Part shown: positions 1 to 6,062 of the stretch, piece by piece
Numbering within the stretch: position 1 is the first letter of the stretch
How the letters are laid out: each line of letters begins with the position of its first letter
Source: an uncultured Planctomycetaceae bacterium
GTDB taxonomy: Bacteria; Planctomycetota; Planctomycetia; Pirellulales; JACPPG01
Assembly: GCA_945957305.1 (NCBI GenBank)
Contig: CAMFLN010000156.1
Coordinates: 1-6,876 of the forward strand
Length of the DNA stretch: 6,876 bases
Direction: 5' to 3'
Made by a program: the position numbers and the translations under genes
The notes under the pieces: model-generated
Seen by the model: the letters and a program-made list of their open reading frames with translations, nothing else
The model's database searches: none
What the model was told of the DNA's origin: nothing

Positions 1-1
1 C

Positions 2-970
2 GTCACCGGGACGCCCGGCCTGAATCGCAACGACATCCATTTGATGCGTGCGGCGCGCCGGCATGGCATCGAGACCGCGACCGTCATGCTGTCCTGGGAC
101 AACTTGTCCAGTAAGGGCTACATGGGAGCTGTCCCGGACAACCTTTTCGTGTGGAGCGATTTGATGGCCAGCGAGGCCGTCAAGTATCACAACTATCCGC
201 AAGACCGGATTCGTTGGTGTGGCGCCGCTCAGTTCGACTTGTACCACGGAATTCGTGACCGCTTTGACCGCCAGGAATGGCGTCGCAAGCACGGCGTTCC
301 TGAAGGACGCCCCTTGATCGTCTACGGCACGATCAACCCGGCGCTGATTCCGCACGAATACAACATGCTCAAGCAGATTTTCGACGCTCTGCGATCGAGC
401 GCTTTCAAAGTGAAGCCTTACCTGTGGGTCCGGCTGCATCCACAGGTCGTACGGGGCTATTACGCTCAATCCCTCGAACCGTACAAGGCCATGGGGGGTC
501 CGGACGCGTTCGTCGAAGAGCCCCCGGTGCAATCCGACAAGCTCCCCTGGGACTTGCCCAAGGCGGACGCCGAACACCTGGCACAATTGATGGCCGCCGC
601 AGATATCGTGGTGACGCCCAATTCGACCTTGAGCATCGACGCAGCCTGCGCCGGCACGCCGATTATCAATGTCTTCTTCGACGGCGAAGAACCGATCATG
701 CCGGAGCTCTCCGCCAAGCGCTTCATGTTCTACACGCATTACGCACACATACTCTCGACGGGCGGAATCGCGAAGGCGATGACCATCGACGACTTTGTCC
801 GCATGGCAAAGGGATACATCGAGAACCAGGAACTCGATCGCGCGGGGCGCGAGGGGATTCTCCGCCAGCAAATGAATCGCCTGGACGGCCAGGCCGGGGC
901 CCGCACCGCCGAGCAATTGTGGGACCTTGCCGTACGATGCCAAAAACGTGGTGGCACACAGCGCCACTGA
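2..970 (+). CDS. GT-B-like glycosyl-/glycerophosphotransferase, 5' partial
   Basis: The reading frame is open from base 2 to the TGA at 968-970 (322 visible residues), and the codons before the first possible start (TTG at 41, ATG at 44) read as good protein, so the true start lies before the window. Seen: an SWDNLSSKG motif at about residues 31-39 of the visible part, a Gly...PheAsp segment (about 72-80) that follows a predicted strand-helix unit, and near the C-terminus TPNSTLSIDAACAGTP (about 205-220). Known: SWDN-x-S/T-KG early on and a late 'NSTxxIDAAxxGTP' donor-site helix occur in GT-B-fold proteins of surface-polysaccharide loci, including relatives of CDP-glycerol glycerophosphotransferases and UDP-GlcNAc 2-epimerases. 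Inferred: a cytoplasmic or membrane-associated transferase that adds a sugar or polyol phosphate to a growing glycan. Donor and acceptor cannot be told. No signal peptide or membrane segment is visible in the part present. It is the first of seven same-strand genes; 67 bases separate it from the next. Confidence 0.75.
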   Translation, partial: VTGTPGLNRNDIHLMRAARRHGIETATVMLSWDNLSSKGYMGAVPDNLFVWSDLMASEAVKYHNYPQDRIRWCGAAQFDLYHGIRDRFDRQEWRRKHGVPEGRPLIVYGTINPALIPHEYNMLKQIFDALRSSAFKVKPYLWVRLHPQVVRGYYAQSLEPYKAMGGPDAFVEEPPVQSDKLPWDLPKADAEHLAQLMAAADIVVTPNSTLSIDAACAGTPIINVFFDGEEPIMPELSAKRFMFYTHYAHILSTGGIAKAMTIDDFVRMAKGYIENQELDRAGREGILRQQMNRLDGQAGARTAEQLWDLAVRCQKRGGTQRH

Positions 971-1037
971 GTTACCCGGCGCTGCGTAAAACCTGCCGCC
1001 CCACGTCTCTGTAATTTCCGTCGCCTAGCTCTCTCGC

Positions 1038-1871
1038 ATGCCACGCACGATCATCCTGACAGGCTCCGAGCTGCGGCATTCGTACCTGCGCAAGGCGATT
1101 GCGCTCAGCCCTCTTATCGACGTGCCGCTCAGCTACTGCGAAGGGCTCGAACAGAGCCTCTCGCGAACGATCGACACCGCTGCCGTCGGCGCCGACCTGC
1201 AAAGCGCTCATATCACCGGCCGAACGCTCAGCGAGCAGGACTTTTTCGAGCCCTTTGTCGCGTTGACCGAAGATCGGTCACACCCCGATTACATTCCCAA
1301 GGGAACAATCAACGAGCCCCAGCACGTCGAGCGGATCACCGCGCTCGCTCCGGACCTGCTCGTGGCGTATGGCTGTTCGCTGATCAAAAGCGAGCTCGTC
1401 AACACCTTCGCGGGCCGGTTCCTCAATCTGCACTTGGGTCTATCCCCGTACTATCGCGGCTCGGGCACGAATTTCTGGCCGCTCGTGAATGGCGAGCCGG
1501 AATACGTCGGCGCCACGTTCATGTATTTGGATGCCGGCGTCGACACGGGCAAAGTCATTCACCAATTGCGGGCGCGCATTTTCCCCGGCGACACGCCGCA
1601 CCAGATCGGCAACCGGCTGATTGCCGACGCCGGCCGCGCGTATCGCGCCCTGATCGAAAACTTCGACCACGTCGTCGACCTGGCGCCGATTCCGAAACCC
1701 GCCGGCAGCCGCTATTATCGCCGGCGCGACTTCACGCCCGAGGCAACGCAAAAGCTGTACGAGGTATTTGCGGACGGGCTGGTGGATCGTTACCTGACTG
1801 AGTATGCGGAGCGTGTGGCGCGCGTGCCGATCCTGGAAAACCCCGCACTCGCCGAGGCACGATTGGCATGA
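1038..1871 (+). CDS. Formyltransferase, probably sugar N-formyltransferase
   Basis: This 277-residue protein carries the formyltransferase catalytic set: Asn130 and His132 in FLNLHLGLSPYYRG (128-141) and Asp169 in YLDAGVDTGKVI (163-174). Known: in the methionyl-tRNA/GAR/sugar formyltransferase superfamily these Asn, His and Asp residues move a formyl group from N10-formyltetrahydrofolate to an amine. It is shorter than methionyl-tRNA formyltransferase (usually a little over 300 residues), no typical C-terminal tRNA-binding domain is recognisable, and it sits among polysaccharide genes. I therefore infer that it N-formylates an amino-sugar nucleotide or a glycan amine in the cytoplasm rather than Met-tRNA. 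The start is the first ATG after an in-frame TAG at 1026-1028. No Shine-Dalgarno is evident. The stop overlaps the start of the deacetylase gene, so the two are probably translationally coupled. A formyltransferase with another acceptor remains possible. The fold is secure; the substrate is not. Confidence 0.85.
   Translation: MPRTIILTGSELRHSYLRKAIALSPLIDVPLSYCEGLEQSLSRTIDTAAVGADLQSAHITGRTLSEQDFFEPFVALTEDRSHPDYIPKGTINEPQHVERITALAPDLLVAYGCSLIKSELVNTFAGRFLNLHLGLSPYYRGSGTNFWPLVNGEPEYVGATFMYLDAGVDTGKVIHQLRARIFPGDTPHQIGNRLIADAGRAYRALIENFDHVVDLAPIPKPAGSRYYRRRDFTPEATQKLYEVFADGLVDRYLTEYAERVARVPILENPALAEARLA
1868..1871 (+). other. ATGA stop-start overlap (translational coupling)
   Basis: The four bases hold both the ATG of the deacetylase gene and the TGA of the formyltransferase gene. 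This arrangement commonly lets a terminating ribosome restart on the next gene, and it ties the output of the two enzymes together. Coupling is inferred from the overlap alone. Confidence 0.85.
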
Positions 1872-2806
1872 AGTTCATCATGTACCATTACGTGCGTCCC
1901 CCCTGCCCCGAGCTGCCCTATTTTCGTTACCTCGAGCTGGCGGAATTTCGCCGGCAGCTCGACTACTTCGGCCAGGAATACGGCTTTGTCAGTCTCGACG
2001 ATTTTCGCTCCGTAATCGACGGCGACAGCCCCAGCGTCCCCGGCGTGGTGCTCACCTTCGACGACGGCGTCACCGATCATTACGAGCATGTGCTGCCGGA
2101 ACTCGAACGCCGCGGGTTGTGGGGCATTTTCTACGTGCCGACCGGCATGTACCGGCGTCGCAAGCTGCTCGATGTGCACCGCATCCACTGCCTGCTGGGC
2201 CGTTACGGCGGGCCGCAGATGATCCAAGTCTTGCGCGACATGCTCACCGACGAAATGCTGTCCCATTCCCACGTCGATGAATTCCGCAATTTGACCTACG
2301 CCCGACAGTCCAACGACGAGTCGACCACGGAATTCAAGCGGCTCTTGAACTACTACATCTCATACGAATACCGCGAGCAAACCCTCGACGAGCTCATGCG
2401 GCGGTTCTTTTGCGAAGATGAACTCGTGGACCAGTACTACGTCTCGCCAGCTGGATTGGGCGAGATGCAGGATCGCGGCATGATCATCGGCGGGCATAGC
2501 GTCAGCCATCCCGTCTTCAGCAAGCTGGAGGATGACGACCAGCGCCGCGAAATCTTCGACTGTTTTGACTTTCTCGAGCAGGCCACCGGCGGCTTGAACC
2601 TGCCCACGTTTTGCTATCCCTACGGCGGTTTTCATTCGTTCACCGCCACGACCGAAAACCTGTTGACCGAATACGGCTGTCGCTTTTCGCTGAATGTCGA
2701 AGCACGCGATGCCGCGACCAGCGATTTCCGAGCACGTCCCCAGGCGCTGCCGCGTTACGATTGCAACGCCTTTCCGCACGGCCAAAGCCGGCTGCAGTGC
2801 GCCTAG
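1868..2806 (+). CDS. Polysaccharide deacetylase (NodB/CE4 family)
   Basis: This 312-residue protein has the NodB-domain signatures in order: TFDDG (63-67) with the catalytic and metal-binding Asp pair 65-66, HSVSHP (210-215) with metal ligands His210 and His214, and CYPYGG (249-254) as the third motif. The N-terminus (KFIMYHYVRP) is the usual first strand of the barrel. Known: CE4 enzymes use a divalent metal to remove N- or O-acetyl groups from sugars. The family here is clear, but about 140 residues separate motifs 1 and 2, far more than the roughly 50 of typical CE4 enzymes, so an extra helical segment (about 97-195) is inserted. No signal peptide is visible, so action in the cytoplasm on a lipid-linked or nucleotide-linked sugar is more likely than action on exported polymer. 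The start ATG shares ATGA with the stop of the formyltransferase gene. Acceptor unknown. Confidence 0.88.
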   Translation: MKFIMYHYVRPPCPELPYFRYLELAEFRRQLDYFGQEYGFVSLDDFRSVIDGDSPSVPGVVLTFDDGVTDHYEHVLPELERRGLWGIFYVPTGMYRRRKLLDVHRIHCLLGRYGGPQMIQVLRDMLTDEMLSHSHVDEFRNLTYARQSNDESTTEFKRLLNYYISYEYREQTLDELMRRFFCEDELVDQYYVSPAGLGEMQDRGMIIGGHSVSHPVFSKLEDDDQRREIFDCFDFLEQATGGLNLPTFCYPYGGFHSFTATTENLLTEYGCRFSLNVEARDAATSDFRARPQALPRYDCNAFPHGQSRLQCA

Positions 2807-2862
2807 CAGCGGCGCACGTTAACGAAACCTAACTTCATCGCCCCGCACACGAGACTGTTCCC

Positions 2863-3915
2863 ATGCGCGTCCTTGTCACTGGTTCCAGCGGCCTGATTGG
2901 CTCCGAAGCGGTCAAGTTCTTCGATGCCCTCGGTTTCGACATTTCGGGCGTCGACAACAATATGCGGGCCGATTTCTTCGGTCCCAAGGGGGACACGACT
3001 TGGAACCGCGATCGTCTCACCTCGAAATGCCGGCGCTTCCAGCATCACGAGCTGGACATTCGCGACCGCGCGGCTGTCGACGCCTTGCTGAAGGCGGGCA
3101 AGTACGAACTCGTGATTCACGCCGCGGCACAGCCCAGCCATGACCTAGCCGCGCAACGCCCGTTTGACGACTTCGACGTGAATGCCGTCGGCACGCTGAA
3201 CATGCTCGAAGCCTGCCGCCGTCATTCGCCGGATGCCGTGTTCATTCACATGAGCACCAACAAGGTCTACGGCGACGGCCCGAATTTCATCAAGCTGAAA
3301 GAACTGGAAACGCGCTGGGATTATGACGATCCCCGCTACGAACATGGCATCGCCGAGGACTTCTCGATCGATCGTACTCTGCATTCGCTGTTCGGCGCGT
3401 CAAAGGTCGCGGGCGACGTGTTGGCCCAGGAGTACGGCAAGTACTTCGGCATGAAGACCGGGGTGTTTCGTGGCGGCTGCTTGACCGGGCCTTCGCACTC
3501 GGGGGTCGAGCTGCACGGATTTTTGAATTACCTGGTGCTGGTCGCCTTGGCCGAGCGCCCTTACACGATTTTTGGCTACAAAGGCAAACAGGTCCGCGAC
3601 CAGATTCACAGCCACGACGTGATCAACGCCTTTTGGAATTTTGCCCAAAACCCGCGGCCGGGCGAAGTTTATAATCTCGGTGGCGGGCGCGACAACGCGG
3701 CCAGTGTCATCGAATGCATCGACATGATCGAGAAAGTGAGCGGCAAGCGACCGCAGCTGACCTATAGCGATACCAATCGCATTGGCGACCACATCTGCTA
3801 TTACTCGGACCTGCGCAAGATGCGTGCACATTTTCCAAATTGGGATCTGACGTACAGCCTGGATCAGATCGTCGAGGAAATGGTCGCGACCGTGCAGCAG
3901 CAACAGCGCACCTAG
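2863..3915 (+). CDS. NAD-dependent sugar epimerase, CDP-paratose 2-epimerase-like
   Basis: This 350-residue protein is an extended short-chain dehydrogenase/reductase. The glycine-rich NAD site TGSSGLIG (6-13) follows the first strand, Asp31 in GVDNN should bind the adenosine ribose, and HAAAQPSHD (86-94) and STNKVYGD (131-138) are the usual later landmarks. [10 protein letters not shown] (31-40), followed by TTWNRDRL (45-52), is typical of CDP-paratose/tyvelose 2-epimerase relatives. Known: those enzymes invert a sugar carbon by transient oxidation with tightly held NAD. The catalytic YxxxK motif reads FGASK here (Phe177, Lys181), so the usual Tyr is missing; the codon is TTC at 3391-3393. 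Inferred role: making an unusual nucleotide sugar for the cluster's glycan. The genes for the earlier CDP-dideoxyhexose steps are not in the window, so the substrate is uncertain and a decarboxylase, dehydratase or 4-epimerase role is possible. ATG is the natural start because the NAD motif begins five residues later. The gap before it is 56 bases. Confidence 0.83.
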   Translation: MRVLVTGSSGLIGSEAVKFFDALGFDISGVDNNMRADFFGPKGDTTWNRDRLTSKCRRFQHHELDIRDRAAVDALLKAGKYELVIHAAAQPSHDLAAQRPFDDFDVNAVGTLNMLEACRRHSPDAVFIHMSTNKVYGDGPNFIKLKELETRWDYDDPRYEHGIAEDFSIDRTLHSLFGASKVAGDVLAQEYGKYFGMKTGVFRGGCLTGPSHSGVELHGFLNYLVLVALAERPYTIFGYKGKQVRDQIHSHDVINAFWNFAQNPRPGEVYNLGGGRDNAASVIECIDMIEKVSGKRPQLTYSDTNRIGDHICYYSDLRKMRAHFPNWDLTYSLDQIVEEMVATVQQQQRT

Positions 3916-3961
3916 CGGCGGTTTGAATTTCGCACAAAAACGCACTTAGAAAGATTTCGCC

Positions 3962-3966
3962 GGGAG
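3962..3966 (+). promoter_or_regulatory. Ribosome binding site of the methyltransferase gene
   Basis: GGGAG lies six bases before the ATG at 3973. It is the clearest Shine-Dalgarno match before an ATG in the window and supports that start. It is part of an 8-base element, CGGGAGCG (3961-3968), that recurs before the next two genes. Confidence 0.7.
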
Positions 3967-3972
3967 CGAGAT

Positions 3973-4821
3973 ATGGCATACGTCAATGCCGAGGCGGCAC
4001 AAGTCTCGGGCGAATCGATCGGCTTTAGCTTCGGCGCCAACTGGAAGCGATTCCTGACGGCCGTTGACGAGCCAATCATCGGCAATGCCGTCGAGAGTTT
4101 CGTAAACTTCACACGTCTACCAAGGCTGGATGGGCTCGATTTTCTCGATCTGGGCTGCGGCAGCGGCCTGAGCAGCCTGGTAGCGCTACGTCTCGGCGCG
4201 AAGCGCGTTCGCTCGATCGATATCGATCCGCACTCGATCGATTGCGCACACAAGTTGCGTGACACCCAGAAAATCGACCCGCAGCGCTGGCAGATCGAGC
4301 AAGGTTCGGTCCTGGATAAATCGTTCCTCGAGTCTCTCGGCCGCTTCGGCTATGTACACTCCTGGGGAGTGCTGCATCACACCGGCGATATGTGGCGCGC
4401 GATCAGCAATGTGGTCGAGGCTAACGTCGGCCCGGGCAGTTATTTTCATCTCGCGCTGTATAACACGACGCCCACGTCGCAGCGCTGGTTGAAGGTGAAA
4501 CGGCTCTGCAACAAGTCGCCGCATGTTTTGTTTCCGTTGCTGACGCGCGGTTACACGGCCTTGCTGCTGGGCCGCATGGCCACGCGCTTTCAGTCGCCGT
4601 TTCGCTATCTGCGCGAGTACAAGCGCGCACGCGGCATGAGCCTGATTCGCGACATGGACGATTGGTTCGGCGGGCTGCCCTATGAGCACTCGACCCCCGA
4701 TGAAACGATCGATTTCCTAGGCGAGCGAGGATTGCAGCTGACACGCATGAAATCGACGCGCTCGAATGGTTGTAATGAGTTCCTCTTTCGCGCCACGGGA
4801 GCGCCTGTTGCCAGCAACTAA
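3973..4821 (+). CDS. Class I SAM-dependent methyltransferase
   Basis: This 282-residue protein has the SAM-binding motif I, FLDLGCGSGLSS (57-68), an acidic strand end IDIDP (82-86) that should bind the SAM ribose, and a motif-IV-like SWGVLHHTGDM (130-140). The C-terminal part (about 160-282) is not the generic fold: it carries RGMSLIRDMDDWFGGLPYE (220-238) and ends in GCNEFLFR (266-273), a pattern I associate with methyltransferases of O-antigen and capsule clusters. Known: class I enzymes pass a methyl group from SAM to O, N or C atoms. Inferred: O- or N-methylation of a sugar residue, possibly at a chain end. No membrane segment or signal peptide stands out. A GGGAG ribosome site supports the ATG. 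The 57-base gap before the gene has no clear terminator. Its end overlaps the following glycosyltransferase gene. Family confident; acceptor unknown. Confidence 0.85.
   Translation: MAYVNAEAAQVSGESIGFSFGANWKRFLTAVDEPIIGNAVESFVNFTRLPRLDGLDFLDLGCGSGLSSLVALRLGAKRVRSIDIDPHSIDCAHKLRDTQKIDPQRWQIEQGSVLDKSFLESLGRFGYVHSWGVLHHTGDMWRAISNVVEANVGPGSYFHLALYNTTPTSQRWLKVKRLCNKSPHVLFPLLTRGYTALLLGRMATRFQSPFRYLREYKRARGMSLIRDMDDWFGGLPYEHSTPDETIDFLGERGLQLTRMKSTRSNGCNEFLFRATGAPVASN
4797..4801 (+). promoter_or_regulatory. Ribosome binding site favouring a TTG start at 4808
   Basis: GGGAG lies six bases before TTG 4808, inside the end of the methyltransferase gene. Its surrounding 8-mer and spacing match those before the methyltransferase ATG exactly. 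The in-frame ATGs at 4766 and 4775 have no comparable site. This decides my choice of start for the glycosyltransferase, with moderate confidence. Confidence 0.5.
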
Positions 4822-6061
4822 TCGCATTTTGTTCGTCTCCTGGGGAGTTCCTCCCTCGGTGACCGGTTCGGCGGCGATCGTCGAAAATCTCTCGCACCAG
4901 TTTCAGCCCGGCGAAATGGCGTTGGCCGGCCAGGCCTGGGTGGGCGCGGAGAAATACCACCGCTCGCCCGAGTTGCCGCCGCTGCATTATCTGAATCGTG
5001 AGCAAACCTGGCCTAGGCGTGGCCAGCGGTACGTGCGTTGGATGCGCTGGCTGACTGTGCGCCGCGTCGCCCGGCAGATCGCTGCGCTCGCGCGCCAGGG
5101 AAAGTTCGACGTCATCCTGGGCGTATTTCCTAACGAATTCTTTCTCTACACGGCGTACCTGGCCGCACAGGATGTGGGGATCCCGTTCTATCCCTTCATG
5201 CACAACACGTATATCGAGAACCGCACCGGCATGGCCGAACGCTTTGCCCGCTGGCTCGAGCCGCGGATCTTTCGCGATTCGCCGGTCGTCTTCGTGGCCA
5301 ACGAAGGGATGCGCGAACATTACGAACCGCTCTACCCAGGCATTCGCTTCGAATCGATCGTCCACACGTTCAACGAGCCGATCCCCGAATTCGCCCCCCC
5401 GCCAGAGCCGCGCACCCCGCTACGGCTGGCCTTTCAAGGGAATTTGAACGAATCAAATATCGACGCCGCCCGGCGCCTGGCCGAGATCGTCAACCGCCGA
5501 GAAGACTACATCCTGACGACGTATTCGGGGACGCCTGACTGGTTCTTTGCCAAAGTGGGCGTCAGCGGTCCGCGGATCAGGCACACGAGCGTGCCTTACG
5601 ACCAGGTAGCGACGGCGCTACGCGAGCACGACATCTTGCTGCTCCCGCATGGTTTGACTGGCGGGCTGAGCCAGGTCGAATACGACACCATCTTTCCTAC
5701 GCGCACCGTGCCGAACTTGCTCTCCGGCCGGCCGATCCTGGCCCATTCGCCGCCGAACTGCAGCTTCACCCGCTGGCTGCGCCGGCACGACTGTGCCGAA
5801 GTCATCGACCAACCCGACCCCGTGGCGTTGGAAAACGCCATTGAGCGGCTGCGCCACGACGCATCGCGCCGCGCCGAATTGGTGCGCAAGGGTCTGGACA
5901 TCGTGAAGATGTTCCACGCTCCTGTCGTGGCCGGAAAACTCAAACGCATCATCGCCGAGACCATGCATCACAACAGCAAGCATGGCCAGGCCGCGTCGTC
6001 TGCTGCAACGGCCGGCAGCCGACATTCTGAGCCAACCGCGACGCGGGAGCGGTCCGGCTGA
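4808..6061 (+). CDS. Glycosyltransferase, GT-B / GT4-like
   Basis: From TTG 4808 the protein has 417 residues. It opens with NRILFVSWGVPPSVTGSA (5-22), the usual first strand and Gly-rich loop of GT-B glycosyltransferases. GKFDVILGVFPNEF (98-111) and VVFVANEGMREHY (160-172) fit the N-terminal Rossmann domain. LRLAFQGNLNESNIDA (205-220) starts the C-terminal domain, and FPTRTVPNLLSGRPILA (296-312) matches the donor-binding helix region. Known: such proteins move a sugar from an activated nucleotide to an acceptor, often a lipid-linked glycan at the inner membrane face. Inferred role here: glycan assembly; donor and linkage unknown. The last 28 or so residues are a Ser/Thr/Ala/His-rich tail with no motif. 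Start choice: ATGs at 4766 and 4775 give 431 or 428 residues but lack a ribosome site and overlap the methyltransferase gene by 56 or 47 bases; the TTG has a good site and overlaps by 14. A C7 run at 5394-5400 lies in the frame, in a Pro-rich linker. Confidence 0.85.
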   Translation: MPATNRILFVSWGVPPSVTGSAAIVENLSHQFQPGEMALAGQAWVGAEKYHRSPELPPLHYLNREQTWPRRGQRYVRWMRWLTVRRVARQIAALARQGKFDVILGVFPNEFFLYTAYLAAQDVGIPFYPFMHNTYIENRTGMAERFARWLEPRIFRDSPVVFVANEGMREHYEPLYPGIRFESIVHTFNEPIPEFAPPPEPRTPLRLAFQGNLNESNIDAARRLAEIVNRREDYILTTYSGTPDWFFAKVGVSGPRIRHTSVPYDQVATALREHDILLLPHGLTGGLSQVEYDTIFPTRTVPNLLSGRPILAHSPPNCSFTRWLRRHDCAEVIDQPDPVALENAIERLRHDASRRAELVRKGLDIVKMFHAPVVAGKLKRIIAETMHHNSKHGQAASSAATAGSRHSEPTATRERSG

Positions 6062-6062
6062 T

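Noticed and set aside
424..1014. Overlapping + strand frame of 196 codons inside the first transferase gene
   Set aside because: The translation is Arg/Gly-rich with no domain, as expected of a shifted frame of a GC-rich gene; the real frame has clear motifs.
971..1037. Small gene or terminator in the gap between the first two genes
   Set aside because: No start with a ribosome site and no hairpin with a T run was found in the 67 bases.
1804..2280. + strand frame of 158 codons across the formyltransferase/deacetylase junction
   Set aside because: It is Arg/Pro/Ala-rich out-of-frame sequence over two genes with intact catalytic motifs.
2807..2862. Terminator or promoter in the gap before the epimerase gene
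   Set aside because: I see only the short GTTAAC palindrome, with no stable GC-rich stem followed by a T run and no convincing -35/-10 pair.
4211..4249. Cluster of CGATCGAT-like palindromes
   Set aside because: It is explained by the coding of the Ser-Ile-Asp and Ile-Asp-Ile-Asp repeats in the methyltransferase's SAM-binding region; no regular spacing or symmetry beyond that.
4421..5365. Long open frame on the - strand (314 codons) across the methyltransferase and glycosyltransferase genes
   Set aside because: It lies opposite two well-supported genes, its translation shows no family motif, and long antisense frames are common in GC-rich codon-biased DNA.
5394..5400. C7 run in the glycosyltransferase as a phase-variation tract
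   Set aside because: Seven bases is short for a contingency locus, it codes for a Pro-rich linker in frame, and a similar C6 run occurs in the deacetylase gene; ordinary GC-rich coding explains it.
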